Assembly: GCA_016795325.1 (NCBI GenBank)
Contig: JAEUHY010000015.1
Coordinates: 558,001-622,000, forward strand
Source: Planctomycetota bacterium
Lineage (GTDB): Bacteria; Planctomycetota; UBA1135; GCA-002686595
Reading direction: 5' to 3'
DNA: 64,000 nucleotides
Position numbers and translations under genes: made by a program. Under the pieces are notes generated by a model that was not told where the DNA came from, ran no database searches, and was given only the letters and a program-made list of their open reading frames with translations. Of the stretch, positions 1 through 8,947 are shown piece by piece (within the stretch, counting starts at the first letter, position 1; every line of letters begins with the position of its first letter).

Positions 1-614
1 CTTGGCAGCGCGAAGGACGATCCCCCGAGCTCGAATGTGAGCCGCTCGAGTTCGGCGCGCTGAGCGTGATGCTCGAGACGCCGGTCGACAGCTCCAAGCC
101 GCCGGTCATGGCCTGGAAGTCGATCGCTCGCGACGGACAACCGGAGCGCGAGGGCCGCGTCGAAGGCGTGTGGTCCGTGCTCGGCGACGCCGCTCAGGCG
201 AGCTTCGACCTCTCGCGCGCACCCGACTGGCTCGCGTCGGAGCCCGTGCGTCTGATCTGGTCCGAGTCCGGCTGGAGCCGCATCGACAGCGCGTTGCTCG
301 CTCCGCGTCTGCCGGCGCCGGCGCTCGAGCCCGAGCCGTCGATCGAGGGCGACGACTGGCGTTTCGTGGCGAGCGTCGCGCCCGCGCGCGAGCGCGATCC
401 GCGCCTGGAGTGCGCGCTGGTGTGCGTCGACTTCGAGCGCCTCGAATGCGTCGAGCTTGCGGCGCGTTTCGAAGCCGACGGCGGCGTGCGAGTGCCGGGC
501 GCGCGCGCCTGGATCGAGGCGGCGCGCGCACGCGGCGTGAACGCGCTCGGTTGGGCGCTCGAAGTGCGCGTCGAGCGCGTCGCCGTGCAACGCCTTCGCG
601 GCGGCGCGCGCTGA
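1..614 (+). CDS. Hypothetical protein, C-terminal part (5' end outside window)
   Basis: The reading frame that ends with TGA at 612-614 is open back to base 3 of the window with no stop. The GTG at 66 and ATG at 69 are therefore only internal candidates, and the gene most likely begins upstream of the window. The visible part of about 203 residues is rich in Ala, Arg, Glu and Trp, with no membrane segment and no motif I recognise. Codon use (GC-rich third positions) matches the neighbours. It runs convergently towards the large membrane protein gene on the minus strand, 52 bases away. No function is assigned. Confidence 0.55.
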   Translation, partial: WQREGRSPELECEPLEFGALSVMLETPVDSSKPPVMAWKSIARDGQPEREGRVEGVWSVLGDAAQASFDLSRAPDWLASEPVRLIWSESGWSRIDSALLAPRLPAPALEPEPSIEGDDWRFVASVAPARERDPRLECALVCVDFERLECVELAARFEADGGVRVPGARAWIEAARARGVNALGWALEVRVERVAVQRLRGGAR

Positions 615-666
615 CTTCCGCTCGAGTGCGCTGCTGGGCGCGCTCGTGGGCGCGCTCCTGGTCGCG

Positions 667-3600
667 TCACTGGGCGGGATTGATCAGCGGCTCGATCTCG
701 CGCAGCAGTTCCTTCGCGCGCTCGTTCTCAGGGTGCTTGAAGGTGGCCCACAGCGCCTCGGAGTAGGCCAGCTGCAACTGCTCGTCGCGCCGTTCGTCCG
801 ACACTCCAGGCTTCAAGGCCTCATTCTTGAGCAGCCAGATGTAGTTGAGCGAGACCTCGAGCATGCCGGGGTCGCGCTCCAAGGCGCGCTTCCAGAGCAC
901 GAGGGCCGCGCCGTAGTTGTCACCCATGCCCTCGAGTTCGCCGAGGAACTGCAGCGCGCGCGGATTCTCTTCTTCCGCGACCAGTTCCAGCAGCAGCTTG
1001 CGCGCCAGCGGGAATTCACTGGGGCCCGCGCGCATCGCGAACTGCGCCAGCTGCAGCCTCGGATCGGTGCGGCGCGTGCCGGCGTCGATCACCCGCTGCA
1101 GCTCGGCCGTCGCCAGATCGATGCGTCCGCTGCTGCCCACCAGGATGTTCGCGACGGTCGCCGAGGCCTGCGCGTGCGTGGGCTCGAGCTCGGTCGCGCG
1201 TTGGAAGTAGGGCAGCCCAGCCTCCGCTCCTTGGGTCGCGAGGACGTACTGCCCCCAGTTGAAGGCTTCCGAGAAGCTCATCTGATCGAGGCTCGGCATC
1301 GCGCCGCGCGAGGCGCGGTTCGAGCTCGACGCGGCGGGCGTGCTGCTGGCGGCGAGCGCGGCGTCGCGCCTACGTCCGAGCAGATCCACGCAGCGGTGCT
1401 CCTTGCCCAGGATGTTGCGCATCATCTGGTAGGCGATGTCGAACTCCGCGCGCGAGGCGGGGTCGCCCTGCGCGGCGCGCCACGCGAGGTACTGATCGAG
1501 GAAGAACTGTTGGCTCGTTCCGTCCTGGGCGAACTCGAAACCCGTGTCCTTGATCATCAGGTCGGCATCGCGGCCGATGAACATGTTGCGCGCGCCGATG
1601 TACTCGAGCAGCTGGTGGTCGTCGGTGTTGAGCGGACCGTCCGGATTCGCCATGGCGCGGAAACGCTCCGGCGACATGCCGTGGTACGCGAGCACGCTGA
1701 TCAGGTTGAAGCACGTGACGCGGCCGAGGTCCTGGCGGATCTGCGGCAGGTCGAAGCGCTCCTCCATGCGCGCGAAGTCGGGCTTGATCGGCTCCATCGA
1801 GGCGAGGCCGATCACGTCGCCCGCGTGCGAGAGGAAGGCCTGCACGTAGGGGAATTCCGAGTTGATCGTGCGCACGATCAGCTCGATCGCCCGGTTGTCT
1901 CCCTCGGTGCTCGACTGCTCGTAGTGGTGGAACCAGACCATCATCACGCCGCCCGGATTCAGGCGCGCCTTGCAGTCGCGATAGAAGTCGTCGGTGAACA
2001 GGCTTCCGATGCCCGCGATCCAGGGGTTGGAGGGCTGCGAGACGATCAGGTCGTACTTGCGCGGCACGGTGCGCAAGAACGTGCGCGCGTCGTCGAGGTA
2101 GACGTGCGTCTTGGGGTTGGCGAGCACGTCGTGGTTGAAGGGCTTGAAGAGCTCGTCGGCCTTGAGCACAGCGCCGGAGATCTCCACCACGTCGATGCGC
2201 TCGACCGACGGATGCAGGCTCATCGCGCCGGTCGTCACGCCCGAGCCGTGGCCGATGACCATCACGTCCTTCGCATCGGGGTTGAACAGCATCGGCAGGT
2301 GCCCCGAGAGCACGAACGTGATCATGTCGAGCGGGCCGGTCGACGCGTCGCCCTTGCTGTTGATGTAGATCGCCGCGTTGCGGTCGCGCCGCACGCCCAT
2401 CACGGTGGCATCGGCGTCTTCGTAGAGCCGGAAGTCATCCCAGCCGTCCTTCTTGGGGTCGGCGTCGCGGATGTGCTTGGTCTTCCACGCTTCGAAGTTC
2501 GTCGCCGGATAACGCGAGCGCACGAGTGCGTTGCTCGCGTAGGGCTCCGGCAGCGGGCGGCGCAGGCGCAGGTGGCCTTCGGCGTGGTTGAGCGTGTAGC
2601 TCCAGTGCGACAGGCTCGTGGCGTAGTACACGACCACGGCCGCGGTCGCCGCCACCGTCAGACCGCGCTCGAACAGCGGGAATTCCTTCGCGGCGAAGAG
2701 CAGCAGCAGTGCAGCGGCGAAGTTGAGGCCGATGTTGAAGTGCAGCGCGCCGTCGATGCCGAGGTTGGGCATCAGGAACAAGCTCGTGACGGTCACGCCG
2801 AGCACGTTGCCGATCGTGTTCCAGGCGTAGGTCGAGCCGACCGTGCCGCCGATGCTCGCCGCGCTGCGCGCTTGGATCTGCGAGACCAGCGGGAAGCCCA
2901 TGCCGATCAACATCGTCGGCAGGATCAGCATCAAGAAGCAGATCAGCGCCTGGCCAGTGAGGAACTTCTCGAAACCGTTGGCGATCTCGCCGGTGGCGTG
3001 CACTTCGTTCAGGTCATCGGGCCACACGAGCAGCTCCGTGCGCATCGAGCTGACCCAGTACGGCAGGTGGTCGACCACGTACGTCGACAGCAGCACCGTC
3101 GCGATCACGCCGAACTGCGAGACGGCCAGCAGCGCCATCGGGCGCTTGACGTTGATGAGCGAAATGACGCCCGAGCCCAAGCCGATGCCGGTGATGAAGC
3201 ACATCAGCATCACCGTGAACGAGAAGGTCGACGAGCCGAAGCCCAGCGCGATGATGCGCAGGTACACGATCTCGTAGCCCATCGCGGCGAAGCCGGCGAG
3301 CGCGAGGGCCCACAGCGTCGCGGTGAATTGGCCGCGGGTGTAGTGCTCGCTCGGCGGCGCCTCGTGTTCCGTGAGCGGCGTGTTCGGGGTCGTGCGCGTG
3401 TCGGCGAGCCACACCAGGCCGGCGGCGATGAAGTTGAGCGACGACGCCGCGACCAGCGAGCCGTAGATGCCGAACTTGGGCAGCAGGTAGAAGCCGGCCA
3501 CGCCCGAGCCGATGACCGCGCCGATGTTGTTGAGCGCGTACAGGCTCGCGACCGCTTTGCGCGTTTGGGCCACTTCTTGGACGAGGTAGCGCGCGAGCAC

Positions 3601-4017
3601 GGGCAGCGTGCCGCCCATCATCACGGCGGGGATCGTGATCACGGCCAGCGAGAGGAACAGGCGCAAAACCGTCTTCAGGCCCGGCTGCTCGAATGTGGCC
3701 GCCGCGAGGTTTTCGTAGAGCGCGCCGGCCGCGCCCGTGAGCCAGGGCAGGGCGATGCAGTACAGGCCGATCAGGACCTCGAGCACCACGTACGCCAGCA
3801 GCGGGCGTTCGCGTTTGTCCGAGCGTTTGCCGAACAGCACGGCGCCGACCGCCAAGCCGCCCATGAACACGCCGAGCACGACCGCGTGCGCTTTGGCGGT
3901 GCTTCCGGTGAGGTTGGCGAGCAGCTTGGCCCACACGACCTCGTGCATCAGGCCTGCAAGTCCGGACAGGAACAGCGCGAGCAGCACGAGGCCGCGCTGG
4001 CGGGTGGACGAAGTCAT
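667..4017 (-). CDS. Fused MFS-type membrane / spermidine-synthase-like protein with C-terminal TPR region
   Basis: The product is 1116 residues. Residues about 8-470 form a polytopic membrane region starting with a typical fused-MFS/spermidine synthase opening ([17 protein letters not shown]). A spermidine/spermine-synthase-like Rossmann domain follows at about 560-800, with a glycine motif GHGSG near 585, an acidic VVEIS strand and the segment DDARTFLR near 640. The last 190 residues hold TPR-like helices ([15 protein letters not shown]). In this family the synthase fold is joined to a membrane transporter-like part. Whether it makes polyamines is not known, because aminopropyl-transfer residues cannot be checked by eye. 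Start is ATG, with a divergent 101-base gap to queF. It is longer than the usual 700-900 residues because of the TPR tail. Confidence 0.85.
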   Translation of the reverse strand: MTSSTRQRGLVLLALFLSGLAGLMHEVVWAKLLANLTGSTAKAHAVVLGVFMGGLAVGAVLFGKRSDKRERPLLAYVVLEVLIGLYCIALPWLTGAAGALYENLAAATFEQPGLKTVLRLFLSLAVITIPAVMMGGTLPVLARYLVQEVAQTRKAVASLYALNNIGAVIGSGVAGFYLLPKFGIYGSLVAASSLNFIAAGLVWLADTRTTPNTPLTEHEAPPSEHYTRGQFTATLWALALAGFAAMGYEIVYLRIIALGFGSSTFSFTVMLMCFITGIGLGSGVISLINVKRPMALLAVSQFGVIATVLLSTYVVDHLPYWVSSMRTELLVWPDDLNEVHATGEIANGFEKFLTGQALICFLMLILPTMLIGMGFPLVSQIQARSAASIGGTVGSTYAWNTIGNVLGVTVTSLFLMPNLGIDGALHFNIGLNFAAALLLLFAAKEFPLFERGLTVAATAAVVVYYATSLSHWSYTLNHAEGHLRLRRPLPEPYASNALVRSRYPATNFEAWKTKHIRDADPKKDGWDDFRLYEDADATVMGVRRDRNAAIYINSKGDASTGPLDMITFVLSGHLPMLFNPDAKDVMVIGHGSGVTTGAMSLHPSVERIDVVEISGAVLKADELFKPFNHDVLANPKTHVYLDDARTFLRTVPRKYDLIVSQPSNPWIAGIGSLFTDDFYRDCKARLNPGGVMMVWFHHYEQSSTEGDNRAIELIVRTINSEFPYVQAFLSHAGDVIGLASMEPIKPDFARMEERFDLPQIRQDLGRVTCFNLISVLAYHGMSPERFRAMANPDGPLNTDDHQLLEYIGARNMFIGRDADLMIKDTGFEFAQDGTSQQFFLDQYLAWRAAQGDPASRAEFDIAYQMMRNILGKEHRCVDLLGRRRDAALAASSTPAASSSNRASRGAMPSLDQMSFSEAFNWGQYVLATQGAEAGLPYFQRATELEPTHAQASATVANILVGSSGRIDLATAELQRVIDAGTRRTDPRLQLAQFAMRAGPSEFPLARKLLLELVAEEENPRALQFLGELEGMGDNYGAALVLWKRALERDPGMLEVSLNYIWLLKNEALKPGVSDERRDEQLQLAYSEALWATFKHPENERAKELLREIEPLINPAQ

Positions 4018-4118
4018 CGTTGGGGTGCGGTGGGGGCGCCGGGTCGGGGGTGAGAACAGGCCAAACTACCAAACCGCTTCGCGCCCAAGCCTGTGCGCCG
4101 CGCTGCTACATTTCCCCG

Positions 4119-4469
4119 ATGCCTTCACAGCCCACGAAGCAACTGGAGTGGTTCGCGAACCCCCGCCCCGGCCGCGCGTTCGAGATCCGCTTCGAGTGCC
4201 CCGAATTCACCTGCCTGTGCCCGAAGACCGGCCAGCCCGACTTCGCCACCATCCGCATCCGCTACACGCCCGCCGAGCGCTGCGTCGAGCTCAAGAGCCT
4301 CAAGCTCTACCTGTGGTCCTACCGCGACCAGGGCGCCTTCCACGAGGCGGTCACCAACCAGATCCTCGACGACCTCGTGGCGCTCGTCGCGCCGCGCAAG
4401 ATGGTGGTCGAGGGCGATTTCCTGGTGCGCGGCGGGATCCACACCGTGGTCGAGGCGAGCTATCCCTGA
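4119..4469 (+). CDS. queF: NADPH-dependent 7-cyano-7-deazaguanine reductase (preQ0 reductase)
   Basis: QueF reduces preQ0 to preQ1 in queuosine biosynthesis. The 116-residue product has the short, single-domain YkvM-like layout. It carries the family signature [17 protein letters not shown], whose second cysteine matches the thioimide-forming catalytic cysteine, followed by [17 protein letters not shown], the NADPH-binding and substrate-glutamate region. The ATG at 4119 is preferred over the in-frame GTG at 4020 because homology begins there and the upstream extension is low-complexity. No other queuosine gene is visible nearby. The last 25 bases of the gene are repeated about 205 bases downstream together with a palindrome (see repeats). 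Alternative reading: GTP cyclohydrolase I/FolE relatives share the fold but lack this signature. Confidence 0.95.
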   Translation: MPSQPTKQLEWFANPRPGRAFEIRFECPEFTCLCPKTGQPDFATIRIRYTPAERCVELKSLKLYLWSYRDQGAFHEAVTNQILDDLVALVAPRKMVVEGDFLVRGGIHTVVEASYP

Positions 4470-4504
4470 CGCGGGCGGGGCCGTTGGGCCGTTGCCTTCT
4501 TGTT

Positions 4505-4639
4505 CTTCTTCTGCTGCTTCTTTTCCGGTCTGACCTCCGTGCCTCCGTGGCTCCTGTGTTTCTTCTGCTCTGAGATCAGAAAGAACACAGGAGCCACGGA
4601 GGCACGGAGGACAGAGAAGAGCAGAAGCAGAACCGGAAG
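4505..4639. repeat. Long imperfect palindrome, copy 1
   Basis: The arms are CCTCCGTGCCTCCGTGGCTC plus CTGTGTT on the left and the complementary AACACAGGAGCCACGGAGGC plus ACGGAGG on the right. The centre is TCTGA-GA-TCAGA near 4570-4581, and the flanks are pyrimidine-rich and purine-rich. The sequence looks unlike the surrounding 70% GC coding DNA. It would fold into a hairpin of about 60 bp with a few mismatches, and has no open frame of its own. Confidence 0.85.
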
Positions 4640-4708
4640 TAGGCCGCAGATGGCGGTCGAGGCGAGCTATCCCTGACGCTGGCTGGGTCATGCGGCCGTC
4701 GCCTTGTG

Positions 4709-4843
4709 CTTCTTCTGCTGCTTCTGTTCCGGTCTGACCTCCGCGCCTCCGTGGCTCCTGTGTTCCTTCTGCTCTGAGATCAGAAAGAACACAGGAGCCA
4801 CGGAGTCACGGAGGACAGAGAAGAGCAGAAGCAGAACCGGAAG
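4709..4843. repeat. Long imperfect palindrome, copy 2
   Basis: Second copy of the element at 4505-4639, offset by exactly 204 bases and over 90% identical by eye. The right arm has GGAGTCACGG where copy 1 has GGAGGCACGG. The element ends 14 bases before the stop codon of the convergent esterase gene, so it could act as the terminator of that gene and of queF. Confidence 0.85.
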
Positions 4844-4856
4844 TGGGCGGACAGGG

Positions 4857-5864
4857 TCAGGCGAGCTTCGCAACCACGCGCGGCAAAAGCGCGAGGTAGC
4901 GCTCGACCAAGCCGCGGTGTGAGCCTGCATGCTCTTCGTGCGTGTGCGGCACGCCGAGCGAGCGCAGCTTGTCGGAGAGTTTCCGCAGGCCCCACTGCAA
5001 GTGGTATTCGTCGCGCAGGCCGCATTCGAGGTGCAACCACTCGAGCTGGCGCAGCGCGTCGGCGTGGTGTTCGCAGGCGTGCAGCGGATCGAACTCGAGC
5101 CAGCGGCGCCAGACGGGTTCGATGCGCGCGGCGGTGCGCAGATTGAAGGGCAAGTCGAATCCCAGCGGCGAATCGAGGTTCGGCGAGTAGCAGGCGGCCA
5201 TGGCGAGCACGTTGAGCACCTCGTGCTTGTCGCCCGACAGGTCCGGCTCGCGCCCGAATTCGCCGAGGAAACGCGCCGGGTCGCCGCCGAAAGGGACGAG
5301 CCCGCGCAAGCATGCGGGGAACGAACTCGCGTAGCACAGCTCGAAGTCGACGTCGCCGCTGATCGAGCCCGCCGCGGGGAACTCGCGCGGGTGGAGCATC
5401 GCCAGGCGCAGCGCGCCGAAGCCGCCCGAGGACTTGCCGACGAGCGCGCGTCGGCCAGGCAGCGTGGGGAAGTGCGCGTCGACGAACTCGGGCAGCTCGC
5501 GCGCGACATAGTCGGCGTAGTTCCCGAGGAACGAAGAGTTCACGTACTGGCTGCCGCCAAGGCGCGTGAAGCAGTTGGGCGCGACCAGGATCGCTGGCGG
5601 CGCCTCGCCGCGTGCGACGAGCTCGTCGAAGCGCGCGACGACGTGCCGGCGCCAGGGGTGCGTCTCGAAGAAGTCGCGACCGTCACCGGTGAAGCCGCAC
5701 AGCAGGAAGACGACAGGAAAGCGCGCGTTCGAATCGCTCGCCTGTGGCGGCAAGTACACCGGCGCCTCGCGCACGTGCGGGTCGCCCGCGTGATTGCCGC
5801 GCAGCGCGGCGCTCTCGAAGACGGGCCGCTCGACGCGGCCGTGCAATCCGCTGGGCGGCCTCAT
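4857..5864 (-). CDS. Esterase-D / enterochelin-esterase-like alpha/beta hydrolase
   Basis: The 335-residue product matches the putative esterase (esterase D/Fes-type) fold. A strand-rich opening VVFLLCGFTGDG is followed by VAPNCF, the nucleophile elbow GKSSGG (Ser about 145) and a late histidine in HAGSHRG that would complete the triad. No signal peptide is evident, so it is probably cytoplasmic. The substrate cannot be inferred, since the family includes S-formylglutathione hydrolase, siderophore esterases and acyltransferases. It lies 7 bases downstream of the adenosine deaminase gene on the same strand and is probably co-transcribed with it. The palindromic repeat lies just beyond its stop. 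Confidence 0.8.
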   Translation of the reverse strand: MRPPSGLHGRVERPVFESAALRGNHAGDPHVREAPVYLPPQASDSNARFPVVFLLCGFTGDGRDFFETHPWRRHVVARFDELVARGEAPPAILVAPNCFTRLGGSQYVNSSFLGNYADYVARELPEFVDAHFPTLPGRRALVGKSSGGFGALRLAMLHPREFPAAGSISGDVDFELCYASSFPACLRGLVPFGGDPARFLGEFGREPDLSGDKHEVLNVLAMAACYSPNLDSPLGFDLPFNLRTAARIEPVWRRWLEFDPLHACEHHADALRQLEWLHLECGLRDEYHLQWGLRKLSDKLRSLGVPHTHEEHAGSHRGLVERYLALLPRVVAKLA

Positions 5865-5871
5865 CGCGGTC

Positions 5872-7002
5872 TCAGAGCGTGAGCCCGAGCTCTTCGCGCA
5901 GCTTCGCGTAGCCCGGCTTGATCGCCTCGAAGATGATGCGCACGCGGTCCTCGTAGTGCAGGAACGCGCTCTTCATGCCGTTGATGGCGATCTTCTCGAG
6001 GTCGGCGAGCGAGCAGCCGAACTGTTCGACGGCGATCGTGCACTCGTCGGTCATCGAGGTGCGGCTCATCAAACGGTTGTCGGTGTTGAGCGTGACGCGG
6101 AAGCCGCGGTCGAAGTAGAAGCGGAAGGGGTGCTCGGGCATCGAGGGCGTCGCGCCGGTGTGCACGTTGCTCGACAGGCACACTTCGATCGGGATGCGGT
6201 GGTCGAGCACGTACTGCGCGAGCGCGCCCATTTTGATCACCTTGCGGTCGTACACGACGATGTCCTCCATCAGCCGTGTGCCGTGGCCGATGCGGTGCGC
6301 GCCGCAGTACTGCAGCGCCTGCCAGATGCTCTCGGGGCCGAAGCTCTCGCCCGCGTGGATCGTGATCGAGAAATTCTGGCGCTTGACGAAGTCGAAGGCG
6401 CGTTGGTGATCCTTGGCCGGGTGGCCCGCCTCTTCGCCGGCGAGGTCGAAGCCCACGCAGCCCTGGCTGCGGAAGGTGACGGCGAGTTCCGCGAGTTGGA
6501 ACGAGAGGTGTTCGGGCTCGTTGCGCATCGCGCACACGATCAGTCCGAAGCCCACGCCGAACTTCTCTTGTCCGGCGCGCAGGCCGCGCAACACCGCCAT
6601 CATCACGCCGTCCAGCCCAAGGCCGCGCTGCGTGTGGAAGTGCGGCGCGAAGCGCACCTCGACGTACACCACGCCGTCCTGCGCCATGTCCTCCATGAAC
6701 TCGAACGCCACGCGCTCGAGCGCCTGGGCCGTCTGCATCACGGCGATCGTGTGCTTGAAGCCCTCAAGGTACAGCGGCAGGGTCTTGCGGTTGGCGCCCT
6801 CAAAGAACCACTCGCGCAGCCGCGCGGGGTCGCTCTCGGGAAGTTCGGTGTAGTTCACCGCGCGCGCGAGGTCGAGCACCGTCTGCGGCCGCAGTCCGCC
6901 GTCGAGGTGCTCGTGCAGCAGCACCTTGGGCGTGCGGCGCACGATCTCGCGCGAGGGTCGGTACGTGGAAGCGCTTTTGGGCGTGCTTGCGTTCGGGGTC
7001 AT
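5872..7002 (-). CDS. add: Adenosine deaminase family protein
   Basis: Adenosine/AMP deaminases hydrolyse the 6-amino group of purines using a zinc ion. The 376-residue product has all hallmark segments in order: LLHEHLDGG (zinc His-x-His), a long helical insert, HAGES (catalytic Glu and zinc His), HRIGHGT, SSNVHTGA and NTDN with its metal Asp. The ATG at 7002 begins just ahead of the first conserved segment; the frame stays open upstream to 7263 but only through a gltX remnant on the opposite strand. Substrate could be adenosine, adenine or a related compound such as aminofutalosine. The last is worth a thought because mqnB and mqnD are also in this window. It probably forms an operon with the downstream esterase. 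Confidence 0.9.
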   Translation of the reverse strand: MTPNASTPKSASTYRPSREIVRRTPKVLLHEHLDGGLRPQTVLDLARAVNYTELPESDPARLREWFFEGANRKTLPLYLEGFKHTIAVMQTAQALERVAFEFMEDMAQDGVVYVEVRFAPHFHTQRGLGLDGVMMAVLRGLRAGQEKFGVGFGLIVCAMRNEPEHLSFQLAELAVTFRSQGCVGFDLAGEEAGHPAKDHQRAFDFVKRQNFSITIHAGESFGPESIWQALQYCGAHRIGHGTRLMEDIVVYDRKVIKMGALAQYVLDHRIPIEVCLSSNVHTGATPSMPEHPFRFYFDRGFRVTLNTDNRLMSRTSMTDECTIAVEQFGCSLADLEKIAINGMKSAFLHYEDRVRIIFEAIKPGYAKLREELGLTL

Positions 7003-7021
7003 GGCGCGAATGTAGCCCGCG

Positions 7022-7255
7022 CGCGCGGCGCGCCGAAGCGGCCTCGCGCCATCCTGCGCGGCTCGACCGTTTCCCAAGGAGTCTTGCCGTGACCCGTCCC
7101 GTCCGCGTTCGCTTCGCGCCCGGCCCCGATGGCATGCTGCCCATCGGCGGCGCCCGCACGGCCCGAACCGCCAGTCGGATCGGCCCGAGCGCAACCTCGC
7201 GGCCGCGCGCCAACTGACCGATCTTGGCCGCGCGTACTTGTGCTTCTGCTGTGCG
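7022..7255 (+). pseudogene. Decayed 5' copy of gltX (leader, start codon, N-terminus, internal deletion)
   Basis: Bases 7022-7168 match 8881-9027, the leader and first 27 codons of the intact gltX, with only a few substitutions. The match includes the ribosome-binding site AAGGAG and the GTG start (7089, matching 8948). The HIGH motif is changed from LHIGG to LPIGG. After about codon 25 some 160 bases are missing. The copy then resumes with codons that read NRQSDRPERN and LGRAYLCFC, matching RQSERFERYR and SGRAYLCFC of GltX (about 9190-9290). The upstream half hits a stop at 7215-7217. It cannot encode an active synthetase. It lies head-to-head with the adenosine deaminase gene. Confidence 0.88.
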
Positions 7256-7405
7256 GAGCGCACTCGTGCGCGCGATCCGTCTGGCGGCGCCGGACGCCGC
7301 TGTTACGCTTTGAGGGGGCGGACTTTGTCGTGCTTCCATAAAACCGTCGATGTAGGGCGCGCCGCGGCGGACGCGCCAATTGCACGCCGAAGGGCAGGTC
7401 GAAAC

Positions 7406-8725
7406 ATGAAGCTTCGCATCGGTTGCTCTGCGCTCGCCGTCGTTGTCCTTGGCCTCGATGTTGCGCGCGCGGACGTGTGGACCGTCAACTGGGCTGGAGG
7501 AGCGCACTTCACCGACATCCAGCCCGCAATCCAGGCCGCGGCGGACGGCGACGTGATCGTCGTTGCGCCCGGTGACTATGGAGCGATCCAGGTCATCGAC
7601 AAGGACCTGCGCATCCTCGGCGCCGGTGCGCAGCGTCCGCGCACGGGCACGGTGAGCATCACGAACCTCGCGTCGTCGCGCGTCGTGGTGCTCGCCGGGC
7701 TCGACATCCGAGCGCCGCTGCCAGCCGGTCCGCCGTGGGAGGCGCTGTCGATCCTCAACTGTGCAGGGCCCGTGCGTGTGCAGGGCTGCGACGCGCTCGG
7801 CGCCGACGGGACGGGCGTCGGCGTCGGGCCGAAGTCCGGAGCGCGCATCGCGATGAGCGGCGACGTGATCTTCAGCGAGTGCTCGCTGCTCGGCGGCAAC
7901 GGCAGCGGCGGAGCCTTGCCCAACGCACCGTGGTATGGCTGGTCCCAGTCGGGCGCCCGCGGCGTCATGGTTGAGGGGTCGGCCGTCGCGCTGTACGGCG
8001 CGTTGGTCAAAGCTGGGATTTCCGGCACGCAGACCTTTTGGAGCTGCAACTGCGGATGCGCGGCGGGCTCCGACGGCGCACCCGGAGCGCAGGTCGACGG
8101 CAGCCTGTTCGTGGCGGCCGGCTCGAGCGCCTACGGCGGCAGAGGTGGTTCCTACTTTCTCTCGAGCAATGTGTGCTCGGGGGGCTGCTTCCTCGAATTC
8201 ACCGGTCGCGGCGGCGATGGGTTGTACTTCGTGGGCGCGCCTTCCACCGGCGCGTTCGTCGGGGCCGATTTCGCCGGAGGTCCCGCCGGGATCGACAACT
8301 GCTCCAACGTGTTCACCGGGCCGTCAGGTCGGACCTACCGCAACCATGCGCCGGGCTCCAGCGTGGCGCGCTACGGAACGCTCGCGCCGACCATGGAGCT
8401 CCCGTCGTTGCTCCAGGGCGCGACCGCGGCGCAAGCGAGTTTCTTCGGCCAGCCCGGTGACCTTGTGTACCTGGCCTTCGACGCGGCGACGAGTTTCAAC
8501 CTCGCGCTGACCCACCGCGGGGTGTGGCACTTGACTTCCCCGTTGATCCCGCCGCCGAGCCCGGTCGGGACACTGGGCCCCAACGGGCAACTCGCCGCCA
8601 GCGTGAGCTTTCCGCCGCTGCCCGCCGGCGCGCCGAACGTTACATGGTTCGTCCAGCCGATCTTCGTCAACACGCTGGGGGCTCAGACTCTCGGCACGCC
8701 TTGGAGTACGACGCTCGTGCCTTGA
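7406..8725 (+). CDS. Secreted protein with predicted right-handed beta-helix region
   Basis: The 439-residue product starts with a clean signal peptide (MKLRIGCSALAVVVLGLDVA, cleavage after ARA). Next comes a segment typical of pectin-lyase-fold proteins: IQPAIQAAADGDVIVVAPGDY, then repeated short strand/turn units with LRILGAG. The middle is Gly/Ser-rich with several cysteine pairs (SCNCGCAAG, SSNVCSGGC) that may form disulfides outside the cytoplasm. The last 90 residues are a separate beta-rich module ending TPWSTTLVP. ATG 7406 was chosen because it precedes the signal peptide. No catalytic motif is visible; a cell-surface or extracellular structural role is a guess. It is bracketed by the gltX 5' remnant and the intact gltX. 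Confidence 0.8.
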   Translation: MKLRIGCSALAVVVLGLDVARADVWTVNWAGGAHFTDIQPAIQAAADGDVIVVAPGDYGAIQVIDKDLRILGAGAQRPRTGTVSITNLASSRVVVLAGLDIRAPLPAGPPWEALSILNCAGPVRVQGCDALGADGTGVGVGPKSGARIAMSGDVIFSECSLLGGNGSGGALPNAPWYGWSQSGARGVMVEGSAVALYGALVKAGISGTQTFWSCNCGCAAGSDGAPGAQVDGSLFVAAGSSAYGGRGGSYFLSSNVCSGGCFLEFTGRGGDGLYFVGAPSTGAFVGADFAGGPAGIDNCSNVFTGPSGRTYRNHAPGSSVARYGTLAPTMELPSLLQGATAAQASFFGQPGDLVYLAFDAATSFNLALTHRGVWHLTSPLIPPPSPVGTLGPNGQLAASVSFPPLPAGAPNVTWFVQPIFVNTLGAQTLGTPWSTTLVP

Positions 8726-8947
8726 TCGCCGCGCGTCGTTCGCTCGGCAGCGCTCGTTGCTCCGACTCGCCGCAGCGTGGTCGTCGCGCTCGCTGTCGTC
8801 GGCAACCAGACGGGCGCCCTTTGGAAACGTCGCCTTACGCAGCCAGTTCGCACGCGGCGCGTTCGAACTCGACAACGGCTCGCGCGGCGCGCCGAAGCGG
8901 CCTCGCGCTATCCTGCGCGGCTCGACCGTTTCCCAAGGAGTCTTGCC

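Larger units (their letters stand above)
4446..4845. repeat. Tandem duplication of the queF 3' end plus palindromic element
   Basis: About 200 bases are present twice in a row, with an offset of 204-207. The first unit begins inside the queF 3' end (cgaggcgagctatccctgac, near 4451-4470). The second repeats the same 20 bases near 4659-4678 although queF has already ended. Both units continue into the same long palindrome. The copies differ by scattered substitutions and a 3-base indel, so the duplication is not brand new. It sits between convergent genes, where a hairpin could end transcription from both sides. Confidence 0.9.

Noticed and set aside
646..4053. Open frame of over 1100 codons on the plus strand, antisense to the fused membrane/synthase gene
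   Set aside because: Its translation is Arg/His/Gln/Glu/Ala-rich with no recognisable domain, as expected for the complement of a high-GC gene; the minus-strand product has clear domains.
4018..4118. preQ1 riboswitch ahead of queF
   Set aside because: The 101-base gap contains no recognisable preQ1 aptamer core; it looks like a plain divergent promoter region.
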